From contig CACRSC010000035.1 of assembly GCA_902651635.1 (NCBI GenBank), positions 217,846 through 252,034 on the forward strand: a DNA stretch of 34,189 nucleotides, written 5' to 3'. Both the position numbers and the translations under genes were made by a program. Under the pieces are notes generated by a model. That model ran no database searches. It was not told the DNA's origin and was given only the letters and a program-made list of their open reading frames with translations. Position 1 is the first letter of the stretch, and every line of letters begins with the position of its first letter. This DNA comes from Mastigamoeba balamuthi (taxonomy: Eukaryota; Evosea; Mastigamoebida; Mastigamoebidae). Positions 19,844 through 28,874 of this stretch are shown in pieces.

Positions 19844-20974
19844 GTGACAGAAAGCACCAAACGCCTCACAGCCCCATAAGCTGAGCACTATGCCGCCTCT
19901 AGAGTTGCCTTCTCGCACCGTGGCTCACACCACTGAGTGCTTGGCGTGGCACGCAGCCCGCGGCTCAGGCTCGCGGGGTGATTTGGGAAGTGACCCATAA
20001 GTTGGAAAAGAGGCATAGTTAAACACGGGTTGTCATTCAAGCAGTGATAGGAAACCTTGTGTAGTGTCCCAATGATGATGAGCAATAACTATTACTAAGA
20101 GGCCATGAGAGAGAAACCCAAGCCCACCTGAGGGACTTCTTTTTTGTTCACAGGCAGACCGAGTGAATTGCATGTACATCTGCCCCAAGGTTGACACACT
20201 GCGGAGCGCAGTCAAGGCGAGCCTTGCATAGGGAGCCTCTGGTGCTCAAGGCTGCTGTTGTACTCAGGAACAGTCTCTGTGCCCTCTGTGCACATGATGC
20301 TCAGCACGGGAGCCATCGTCGTCACTGACAAGTCCCCAGCGTAGTCGTCAACTGGTGCTCTGCGGCGGGGAGTGTGCTGGCCATGCAGGTGCCTCTCGAC
20401 CATCGGTGGAGACGACGTGAGCCCTACTGCACACTCGCTGCAGGCCCTCTCGCCCTCTGTAGCACTGCCCTGTTCTCCTCGGCTACAGCAGCAATTGGGA
20501 GGAAACGCACCAGCCTTTTGTTCCTGCGCTTGTTGCTCACATCAATTGATTCCCGAATATCGATTGGTGCAGGGTGTGTCTGCAACGCTGGCACCGTGCT
20601 GGTCTCTGCCGTGGCGGGAGGTGCAAGGTGCGCCGATCTCGGGGCCACGGTTGACGTCCCTGACAAAAGTGGCAGCGGATGGCGCTGACCGCGAGCCTCG
20701 TGCTCGATGCTCCCAAGGCTGACGTTGCACTGATGATGCTGCTGCTGCATTGTGGGTTCCACCGTTGCCACTGTCTGCGGGCGAGCCAGTGCTCCCTCGT
20801 CCTCCAAAGAGGTTTTGAGAGGCTCTCAGTTATTCTCCATTTGACAGAGTACACATGGAACAACAGGCTGCATGCTGCAACGCACAAGCCTCACGAGCTG
20901 CGGTGCAAGAGCGAACCAGTGGTGGTCGCATCGGGCAGCGCGCAGGCGGTGAGGCGCTTGGTGTTTTCTGTCAC
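19844..20974. mobile_element. TIR element 2 (~1.13 kb, no transposase seen)
   Basis: This copy has the best-preserved inverted ends. The left end starts GTGACAGAAAGCACCAAACG. The right end in reverse complement starts GTGACAGAAAACACCAAGCG. The match continues through CCTCAC and CAGC/CCGC, about 29 bp with few mismatches. Its start is 1395 bp after that of element 1. The interior order (CATAAGTTGGAAAAG, then the ~50 bp identical block, then CAATTGATTC, then a block reading LVLDAPKADVALM in one frame) parallels element 1. No intact transposase frame is present. Confidence 0.6.
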
Positions 20975-21958
20975 TTTCATTCTCATTGTGCTCACGAGCT
21001 GTGCAGCGTGCGTCAGACCCGTCGGGGTGCAGGCTGCTCGGGGCCTAGGTGCTGATGCAGAAGCTCGCAGGGTGGCCCTGAAATTCGACGCAACTGCTAC
21101 CTAAACAGAGGAGCTACCTAAGTTCCGCAGGACGGAAATATCAAGTGACAGAAATCACCAAGCTCCTCGCAGCCCCGCGCGCTGAGCCCTGGGCAGCCCC
21201 TAGTGTTATCTCCATCGTGCCACTGCGCTCGTACCACTGAGCGTTTGTTGCGGCACGCTAAGCGCTTGGTGTTTTCTGTCGATTGATGAATTTAAATTGT
21301 CTTATTGTGCTAACAAGCTGTGCAGCGTCCGTCAGACCCGTCGGGGTGCAGGCTGCTCAGGACCTCTGTGGTCTGTTCTTCAGAAGCTCGCGGAGTGTCT
21401 TGGCGTTGCCTGGGAGTGCAGGCCCACACGGAAACGCGGTCACCGGGAGAGCTCTTCGTTGACTCAGAAGCACTGCACTGCTGGCAGTGGCCTGACGCTC
21501 TGGGCTGGGTCAGTGGCTCCGCTGAAGTCTCTGCTGGCCGAGGGCGACGCCGCGCAGCATGCACTCGTCGTGGTCATGGCCGAGACCCAGGCGTGGCACA
21601 ACAAGCACACATCGAGGCTGAAGCGATGTCCTGGGCTCTGCAAGGGCAACGACGAGCGCCTGCTACGCGATAGCTGCCCACAGGCCCTCCGCGGCGTGGT
21701 AGAGAGAGAGGGCTAACGAAATCGAATTAGAATGGGTAGGAAAGCCATCTGAGTCTTGATCAAATGCAAGCAGTCACTCACACAATTCAGGCAAGGCACT
21801 GAGTCAACAACAGCGGAGCGAGTCTGTTAGGGGTCTGCCACGCGAGTCCCCCGGTGGGAGGGGGAGAACGGTGGGCTGGGGGGCTGCTGGCTGCTGCGTG
21901 TGCGTTGTGAGCTGCGCCCGCGTGTGGGGCTGGGCCTGAGGACAGTGGGCTGGCCGCC
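20975..21958. repeat. Repeat-derived flank and gene-poor spacer
   Basis: About 100 bp after element 2 and again after element 3 (from 21283) share a sequence ending GTCAGACCCGTCGGGGTGCA and CAGAAGCTCGC. From about 21400 to 21716 an open frame ends at 21716 with a fairly protein-like C-terminus (LLAEGDAAQHALVVVMAETQ), but it has no recognisable family. The rest, to the alcohol dehydrogenase stop at 21959, shows no gene. Confidence 0.4.
21145..21282. mobile_element. TIR element 3, internally deleted (~138 bp, MITE-like)
   Basis: The left ~115 bp match the left arm of elements 1 and 2 (GTGACAGAAATCACCAAGCT, then CAGCCCCGCGCGCTGAGCCC). After CGGCACGCTAA the sequence jumps directly to the right terminal repeat (GCGCTTGGTGTTTTCTGTC). 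The internal ~1 kb is missing, as in miniature inverted-repeat elements derived by internal deletion. Confidence 0.55.
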
Positions 21959-23471
21959 CTACCACTTGAGGACGATGCGGTAGCGGGCCTTGCCCGAGAG
22001 GACGCGCTGGGCGGCGGCGTTGATGTTGCTGAACTCCCAGATCTCGCACTCGGGGTAGATCTGGTTGATGGCGCAGAAGTTGAGCATCTCGTTCATCACG
22101 AACGAGCCCGAGACGATCGACCCCACGACCGACTTCTGGCCAAAGACGAGGCCCACGGTGGGCACGGGGATGCTGTCGACGGGGATGCCCACGAGGCAGA
22201 AGACGCCGCCCGCGCGCAGGATGCCGATGTACTGCTCCCAGTTGACGGCCGCCGGCGCCGTGTCGAGGATGAAGTCGAGCGAGTTGGCCTGCGCCGCCAT
22301 GGCCGACGCCTCGCGCGAGCACACAAAGTGGTGCGCGCCAAAGCGCAGCGACTCGTCGCGCTTGTCGGGCGACCCCGAGAAGACGTAGACCTCTGCGCCC
22401 ATGGCCCGCGCGAACTTGACGGCCAGGTGGCCCAGGCCCCCGATGCCGATGACGCCCACGCGCAGCCCCGGGTGCGTGATGTAGCGCCGCAGCGGCTGGT
22501 AGACCGTCATCCCCGCGCAGAGCAGCGGCGCCGCGCGGATGGGGTCCAGGCCCTCGGGTATCGGGAACGCGAAGCGCTCGGCGATGCGCACCTTGTGCGC
22601 AAACGTCCCCGTGTTGAGCACGCCGCCCGGGTGCCCCGTCACGATCGTCCCCACGTACCCGCGGTGGCAGATGTCTGCGCGCGCCCGCAGGTTTTTTAGT
22701 ATTTTTAAAAAATACAGCGAAAATCCGTGAAATCCCCGGAATTCGAGGGGCGGTATTCAACTGGATGACGTGGAAGTGATACGGGTGTCAGCGGGGTGGG
22801 GACGGGGTGGGGGAGACGGGGGACGCACTCTCCTCGCCGTGCTGGCAGTTGAGGCAGGAGCCGCAGCAGTCGCGGATCCAGCCGACGCCGACCATCTGGC
22901 CGACCTTGAGGCCCCTCACCTGCGGCCCCACCGCGCTGATCCTCCCCACGCCTGCGGGCGAGGGGGGCAGGGAGGGAGATTCGTTGCGCGTTGAGAGGAG
23001 TCGGTCGGATTTCCCGTTTTCTTTTTTCCGTTTTTTGTTGTGTTGAAGTAGGAAAATTAGGGGAAAAACAAAGTTTGTTGTGTTGTTTGTTGTGTTACGC
23101 GATGGGCGCGCATTGAGATATGATGTTGTGACGAAAGGGGGGCAGCGGCGAGAGGCAGCGCACCCTCGTGGCCGGGGACGATGGGGAAGGTGGTGATGCC
23201 CCAGTCGTTGTTGGTCATGTGCACGTCCGTGTGGCACTGCGCCGGGGCCGCGGGGGGGCGGGGTGAGATACAGGTAGGGGGGGGCTGCTTTGGAGAACGG
23301 AGGGGGCGGAGAGGAGAACGCAACGAGGCCCGAGCAGATGATGTCGACCTCGACGTCCTGGGGCCCCAGGGGCCGCAGGTGGAAGTCCTGCAGGGCCATC
23401 TCGGTGCCCTTGGTCGTGGCCACCCACCCCTGCGTCGTCGCCGTTGCCGCTGCCGTTGCCGCTGCCGCCAT
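21959..23471 (-). CDS. Zinc-dependent alcohol dehydrogenase, cinnamyl-alcohol-dehydrogenase class
   Basis: Four exons on the minus strand, 23471-23325, 23236-23164, 22951-22829 and 22674-21959, give 352 residues, the normal length for this family. Catalytic zinc ligands are present: Cys in CSGLCHT, His-Glu in VPGHE and Cys in APLLCAG. The structural zinc site is CGSCLNC with a fourth Cys in EENIC. The Rossmann motif is GIGGLGHLAVKFA. The following FSGSPDKRDESL resembles the SxSPxKR motif of NADPH-preferring members. These enzymes interconvert aldehydes and alcohols in the cytosol; the natural substrate cannot be told. Introns are 88, 212 and 154 nt, longer than average for the window, with T-rich and GTTGTGTT-rich stretches in the second. 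An upstream in-frame ATG at 23513 exists; I preferred 23471 because the protein then starts MAAAATAAATATTQGW, close to the family start. Confidence 0.9.
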
Positions 23472-24097
23472 GTTCGCTCCCTTGTCTCTGGTGCTGCTGC
23501 TCTCTGCCCGCACTCTGCGGTGGTGCTTGTTGTGTGTGCGGAATAATAGCCAACTGCCAACCGACGTGGAGGCAGCACGATATCTGCTGGCCGTTCTCCC
23601 CTTGTGGTAGTGGTAGTGGTAGTGCTGTGGCAGTGGGGGGGCTGTGGGGGTGGGGGTTGGCCAGACCGCCGAGGAGATTCAATGTGTGGCCTTGCCCCGC
23701 CACCCACCCCCTCTCCCCCCTCACAGGTGGCATTCCCTACCCCCTTTCCCACCCACCGCCATTTGCGCCATCCCGTCGGCCGGGGCCCTCGCAGACTTTT
23801 TCTGATTACCTATTGGGTGCAAGTGCCAAACACCGTTGTCGTTTTCTCTAACGACGCTGGCGATCCTCGAACCCCCCGCGCGCGCAGGCGCTCACACGCG
23901 GAGCCCGGGTGCCTCGCAGAGGCGAGCCTGGTGAAGGGCAGGAAGGACACGGGACACCAAGGGCCAGAGGCCTCGGTCTCATTTTCGTTTGGGTGCTTGT
24001 GTTGGGTTGGTATCGACACGGAACACCCGCTCACCTCTCGCTCACCTCTCGCGGGGGCTCCGGGGGGGCTGGGGCTCTCGGCCCTGGGCCACGGGGC
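23472..24097. other. Intergenic spacer with short GTGGTA repeat
   Basis: No gene is recognisable between the dehydrogenase start and the 3' end of the secreted-protein gene. About three GTGGTA hexamers occur around 23604-23622, and a C-rich tract at 23698-23770. Open frames here lack motifs and are treated as chance. Confidence 0.45.
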
Positions 24098-24570
24098 TTA
24101 GTTCCTGTGCGCGTTCCACAAGGGGATGAGGTACCCCGTGCAGCACATGATGTTGTTGGGCCCCGCGCACAGATCTGGTCGCTGGTGAGAAGAGGGCAGA
24201 GGGCAGAGTGGAGGAGAGGAAGAGAGAGCGCACTGCTCGTGAAGCCGTTGCTGCACGCGTACTGGTCCGTGTTGGCGCAGGTGCCGAAGCAGAGCTTCCC
24301 CGTGCAGCACTGGATGTTGTCCGCGCCCGGGCAGAGCCCTGCAATCAGCCCAGCCGCGTGCGAGCGCCCTGTCAGCTGGGGGAGGGCAGCAGGGCCGCCA
24401 CAGAACACAGGGGGAGCCCATAGGGGAACGGGGCCGGCAGGGCGCGTGCCCGTCTGGAAGCCGTTGCTGCACGTGGCGCTGTAGATGTCCGCGCACGTGC
24501 CCGAGCATGCGGCGGCCGCGTGGGCGAGCATGGCGACCGCGGCGGCGAGCGCGATGATCTGCGTGCGCAT
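24098..24570 (-). CDS. Small secreted 12-cysteine protein (paralogue of 1621-2049)
   Basis: Three exons on the minus strand, 24570-24450, 24338-24234 and 24174-24098, encode 100 residues. The signal peptide is MRTQIIALAAAVAMLAHAAA. The 12 cysteines sit exactly as in the paralogue at 1621-2049. The repeated elements are GTCAD...CSNGFQT at the end of exon 1, LCPGADNIQCCTGKLCFGTC...YACSNGF in exon 2, and LCAGPNNIMCCTG in exon 3. Exon 1 (121 nt) and exon 2 (105 nt) match the paralogue to the base. The first intron starts G|GCACGC, a GC donor, at the same place where the paralogue has G|GTACGC. Unspliced, that intron would read through in frame, so automatic annotation may retain it. The second intron uses GTGCGC. 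Function is unknown; it is presumably an extracellular or cyst-wall type protein (speculative). Confidence 0.82.
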
Positions 24571-25051
24571 TGCTGTTGCTCTGCTGTCTCTCTGGCTGGT
24601 GCTGGGGGCCTGGGCTGTGCTCGGGGGTGGTGTGCTCTCTGGGGATGCGCTTGTGTTGTGGAGTGGCAGCGGTGCGTCGCGGGTGTGATGTCAGCAACGC
24701 GCTGACGTCAGCTTATCCCGAAGGAGCAGGGGGTTCTGCAGTTCCATCCGCGGTCTTTGTGTGCCGCTTGAGGCGCCATCCGTCACTCGTCCGCGGGCCA
24801 CGCAGCACTGGGGCCAGCACCTGCCACCGGCCCTCGTCGTGGGGTGTGCCCTCCCCTCCTCTCTCTGCGGACCGTGGCCACCCGCCTCTGCGCTGCTGTG
24901 TCCCGTGCGAGTGGTCGAAGTTGTCTTGGGGTTTTTTAGATAAGTATGGGCCTGTGCCAGCCTCTGCTGCTGGACCAGTTGCCGCTCCTGGGGGCCGCTG
25001 TTGTGGCTCGCAGGGCCTCTGTGTCGTGGCACCAGAGGATATCGGGAATCT
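24571..25051. other. Intergenic spacer
   Basis: Upstream region of the secreted-protein gene. Several overlapping frames on both strands cross it, including a 201-codon minus frame from 25296. They contain no recognisable domain and no consistent splice model, so I call no gene here. Confidence 0.4.
24703..24710. promoter_or_regulatory. TGACGTCA palindrome upstream of second secreted Cys-rich gene
   Basis: A perfect TGACGTCA lies about 133 bp upstream of the ATG at 24570 (minus strand), with TGATGTCA close by at 24687. The same 8-mer precedes the paralogue at 1621. Confidence 0.35.
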
Positions 25052-25574
25052 ATGGTGGGGTTCGCAGGGTGTGCTCTGTTGCTATGGTGGGCTCTGGTGG
25101 CCCTTGTGTTCTCCGAGGTTCTGTGCTTCGCGTGTTCTGTCAGGTTCTCTGGTTCTCTAGTTGCCGTGCGCGTATCTTCTCGCGGAGCGGACCGCCGGTG
25201 CGGTGTAGGTGCCGCGGCCAGCGACGCCAGACCGTCTGCATCAGTCGGCCCCGCCGGCCCGGCAGCAGCGTGGTGCACACTCTCTGAGACAAACACTCAC
25301 AGGACGGATGTCTCGCCAGGAGATCCAGCTCCAGCGCCCGGTCCGCGGCCCGTGGTCCAGAGAAGCCCTCTGCAGGGATCCCTGGTGGGACGCGCCCCCG
25401 TGCAGTCTGGCCTGTACGGATGTGTTCTGTCAGTATGGCACTGAGGCGGTCAAGCAAGGCGGCAGACGATGTCATGCGGACAGTGGCGGTGGAGCAAGTG
25501 ATCTCGCAGTGGAGCAAGAGATCTCCTCTGGGGCACCGCGTGCTGGTCCGCCACGGGAGCCGCACCCCTGACCG
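25052..25574 (+). CDS. Candidate secreted histidine-phosphatase-like gene, 5' exons only (unresolved)
   Basis: Exon 25052-25165 encodes 38 residues beginning with a strong signal peptide (CALLLWWALVALVFS) and ends at a typical GTGCGC donor. A possible second exon, 25303-25574, joins in phase 0. It ends with GHRVLVRHGSRTPDR, a good match to the RHGxRxP catalytic signature of histidine acid phosphatases, and then a GT donor (GTAGGC). Those enzymes remove phosphate through a phospho-histidine and need a later HD motif plus about 300 more residues. I cannot find that remainder: the next open frame (from about 25604) is low-complexity and runs into the following gene. This may be a truncated gene, a pseudogene, or a chance motif. 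Confidence 0.28.
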
Positions 25575-25997
25575 GTAGGCAGCTGACGGCGCCCCCACTT
25601 CCTCCCTGCATTGGGCACCATGACTGAAGACAGAGGTCCACCGAGCACGCGATGCGCATCAACCGCTCCCACGTATGCCAGCGGCAGTACGCCGTCGCTC
25701 TCTTCTCTCTTCCCCTCGCACGTGGAGCGGCAAGTGCTGAAGCATGGAGTACGTCCAGGGGGGTCTGGGGTGCCCTACTCCGGAATTAGACCAAAAGAGT
25801 TCTTCCGGTGCCCCGTCGGCGATCTCACACAGCCCGCTCAGAAAACGCGGACTCCCCTCCAGCCAGAGTCTGAAGGGGCCGAGCTCGCGGTGGAGATTGC
25901 ACTGCCGTCACAAGCGAATTCCACCCCGCTAAAAGACGGGCTCCTCCGGTTGGGCTCGAGATATTTTCGTCAGTCTGCGCTTAATTCGCCTCCCGGG

Positions 25998-28712
25998 ATG
26001 GACGGCGCGGCTGGCGACTGGCAACGCGTGCGCGAGGTGCTGCGGTCCGCAGTGTTCGAGGCCCGCGTGGCGCTGGTGCGGCGCAGGCGCCGTGTGCACA
26101 AGCTGCTCGCACGGCGCCTGCACACGCCCGACGCGTGCACCGGAGGCGGGACGACCGCCGCCTCCCAGACGCTGGGCTTTGGCGCGCCCTTTGTCGACGG
26201 CGTGGACAGTGCCCGATCGGTGCACACCACCACCGCCCATAGCACACAACCTCGGGGGGATTCCCCCCGGACACGGGACCTCGGGACCGATGCGACAGCA
26301 CCCACTGGGGCAATTTCTTTTGCATACGGGGGCACACAACCGAGCGATGCGACAATTACGACTGAATTTCTTCCCCGGCGCAGGCACTGGCGGCCGTGGC
26401 GGCGGCGAGGAGCAGGGCACCGGTTGAGACACACTCTCTACCAGAGGACATCGCGGGGCTGGCGTCATATCTCTCACTGGACAAGGCAGGCGCCGAGGTG
26501 CGTCCCTTTGGAGGTTTCTCTTTTTCTGCCCGCAAAATGAAATCAGCCGGGTGACGTCATATTCTCCCGCGCTCTTCTTTTTGAAATCCTCGAACCCGCC
26601 CCCTTTGCTGTCCCGCCGCGCGCAGTTCCAGGGGCTGATCAAGTTCGCCAAGGCGTTCTGGCCGCGCCTGGCGGAGATAGACGCGAAGCTCGACGCCATC
26701 GACCAGTCCCTCCCGTGAGCGTCGCCCAGATTCCCCGAGATATCCCGATTCCAAAGAAAAGAGAATCTCTGACACGTCACGCGAATCTCCCAGGTCGATG
26801 AAGGAGGTCGAGCTCGCGCAGGCGTCGCGGGCCGTGGCGTCTGCCCTGCGCTCGCTGCTGCCCACGGACGCCGCGGTGCTCGACAGCTGCCGCACGCTGC
26901 TGGCCACGGCCTCGCTGAGCCTGCTGCGGCTCTCGCTGCGCGCGATGGCGCGACCGAGACGCCCGGGGCCCGCGGGACCGCAGCCGCCGTGCAGCCCACC
27001 GCGACCACGGCCGCAGCCACCGCCACGGCGCCCGCCCTGTCGCCGCTGGCCCGCAGCTGCCCTGCGAGGCGCGGGTCTGCCAGCCTCGCCAGCAGCGCTG
27101 CGTCGCCCCCGGAGCCCTCGGCAGCACAGAGCCCGCCGTCGCCGCAGCTCTGCCAGAGCAGCAGCCCCACAGACGCCCGCAGGCAGCAGCAGCAGCAGCA
27201 GCAGCAGCAACGCGGGTCGGGGGAGTGCAAGCGGGCGCTGGACGAGGCGCTGCAGGGCAGCCTGGTGCTCGAGGGCCCGCTGCGGCACGAGGGCCGCTCC
27301 AAGTTCTTCAGCAACCGCGAGGACATCACGACGCTCTGCTACGTCGCGGAGCCCCCGGGGCCCGACGGCTCGCTCGACCTCGCGCGCGTGCTCTCGGTGG
27401 CCGCCTGCGCGGGGCCGCGGGCCGCGGCGTCGGGGCGGTCGCTGTGCGTCGAGCTCGCGATGCTGGGCGGCGGCCGCGTGGTGCTCGAGGCCGACAACGA
27501 CCGCGACGCCACGTACTGGCTCGCGGGCCTCACGCGCCTCGTGCAGCACACGGGGGCGCCCGCCACGCACGGCGTCCTCCGCGGCGAGGAGTCCTCGGCG
27601 CTCTCCCCCATGCGCGCCGGCGACTGGGGCCCCGTCAGCTGCGCCACCGCCTCGCAGGTGCAGTTCTCTTCCCCCCTGCCTGCGCCCCAAATCAATTGAT
27701 CTGCGCCCCCTGCGCAGATCGAGGCGGACTTCCTCAACGCGCGCATGGACGAGGCGCTGGACGCGCTGACGGCCATCGAGCCGGCGCTGCGCAGCGCGTC
27801 GGACAAGGGCGAGCGGCTCTTCGAGCAGTACATGGCCATCGCGCGGCGCAAGGCGGCGCTGCAGCGCGACCGCGACCTCATCGCCGCCGCGCTGCACCGC
27901 CTCGAGCTCAGCGCGGCCGCCGCGGCCGTCTCCTCGGCGTCGGCGCCCACGTCGTCGCCGCTCGCGCGCAGGGCCGCGCCCCCGCAGCAGCAGCCGCCCC
28001 CGCCGCCGCCGCGAGAGGACTCGGGCTGCTCGCTGGCGACGCTCTCGCCGACGCCCGGGTGGGCGCAGGCGTTCCGCTCGCGGCTCAAGCGGTCCTCTTC
28101 GCCCGCCGTGGGGCTGCAGCAGGCGCAGGCGCAGGCCGACGCCGGCGCGGCCGCCGCGTGCTGCCTGCCCGGCTGGCAGGGCCCGCGCGGGGCGCTCGAG
28201 GAGTGGGTCGCCCGCTACGCGCGGCTGCCGCGGCTGAGCGTCAGCGCCAGCGCCCAGAGCGACGTGCCCGCGCTGCTCTCGCCGTACATCAGCGGCCCCG
28301 CGCTCGACGACGCGATGCCGCACACGGCTGCCATCGGCGACGTCGTCGGCGTCTGCGTGACCTCGGCCTACCCCGCGACCGACGCGGGCCTGCGCGCCCG
28401 CGCTGCCGCAGCGGCCGCTGGTGGCGGCGACTGCGGAGCTTCGCTGCAGGTGCAGCGGCTGGGGGACCCCGTCTGCGACCAGTACGCGGCGCGGGTGCTG
28501 GGCCCGGGGCGCGTGGTCTTCGCGCTGGCCGACGGGTGCAACTGGGGCGCGGCGCCGCGCGAGGCGGCCCGGCGCGCGTGCACGGCCGTCGTGGAGTTTG
28601 TGTCGCTCAACGCGCACAAGGTCGTGACGACCGAGCAGGCGGGCGACGTGATGGCGCTGGCGGTGGCCTACGCGCAGGACCGCGTCGTCAGCGGCCACCG
28701 CCTGCTGTGGGA
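25998..28712 (+). CDS. PH-domain protein with truncated PP2C-like domain (may continue into the RGS-kinase)
   Basis: Six exons, 25998-26219, 26384-26497, 26626-26714, 26794-26988, 27057-27657 and 27718-28712, are joined in consistent phase. Residues ~1-190 are helical (DWQRVREVLRSAVFEARVAL, FIKFAKAFWPRL-like), then low complexity with a Q9 run. A PH domain follows (SLVLEGPLRHEG, FFSNREDITTLCYV, VVLEADNDRDATYWLAGL). A second helical stretch (IEADFLNARMDEALDALTAI) leads to a PP2C-like start: DPVCDQYAARVL, VVFALADGCNWG and AARRACTAVVEFV. PP2C enzymes are metal-dependent Ser/Thr phosphatases; the later TTT and GDS motifs are absent here. After LLWE the sequence either reads on to a stop at 28905, overlapping the next gene, or splices at GTGCGG (28713) to 28799, in frame with the RGS-kinase. 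An AATAAA at 28719 allows the separate-gene reading. Probably membrane-associated; catalytic activity is doubtful. Confidence 0.6.
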
Positions 28713-28874
28713 GTGCGGAATAAAGGCGATAGGATCGCTTGGCAAAAGATACCGCCAGAAAACCTCTCCAAAAAGGTCGTCCTCGGGGTCGCGTTTAGTC
28801 GCGTGGTCCCTGTTTCCCACCGTGACCGGCCCCGCACACGCTGCGCGCGCCCCCGTGATCTCGTGCCCGCCCCC

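Noticed and set aside
21297-21716. 139-codon frame after TIR element 3
   Set aside because: Its first third is repeat-derived and the rest has no recognisable domain, paralogue or splice context. Left as unassigned.
26557-28698. 713-codon minus-strand frame opposite the PH/PP2C gene
   Set aside because: Arg/Ala/Gly-rich, without motifs, exactly antisense to exons with PH and PP2C motifs; a GC-driven shadow.
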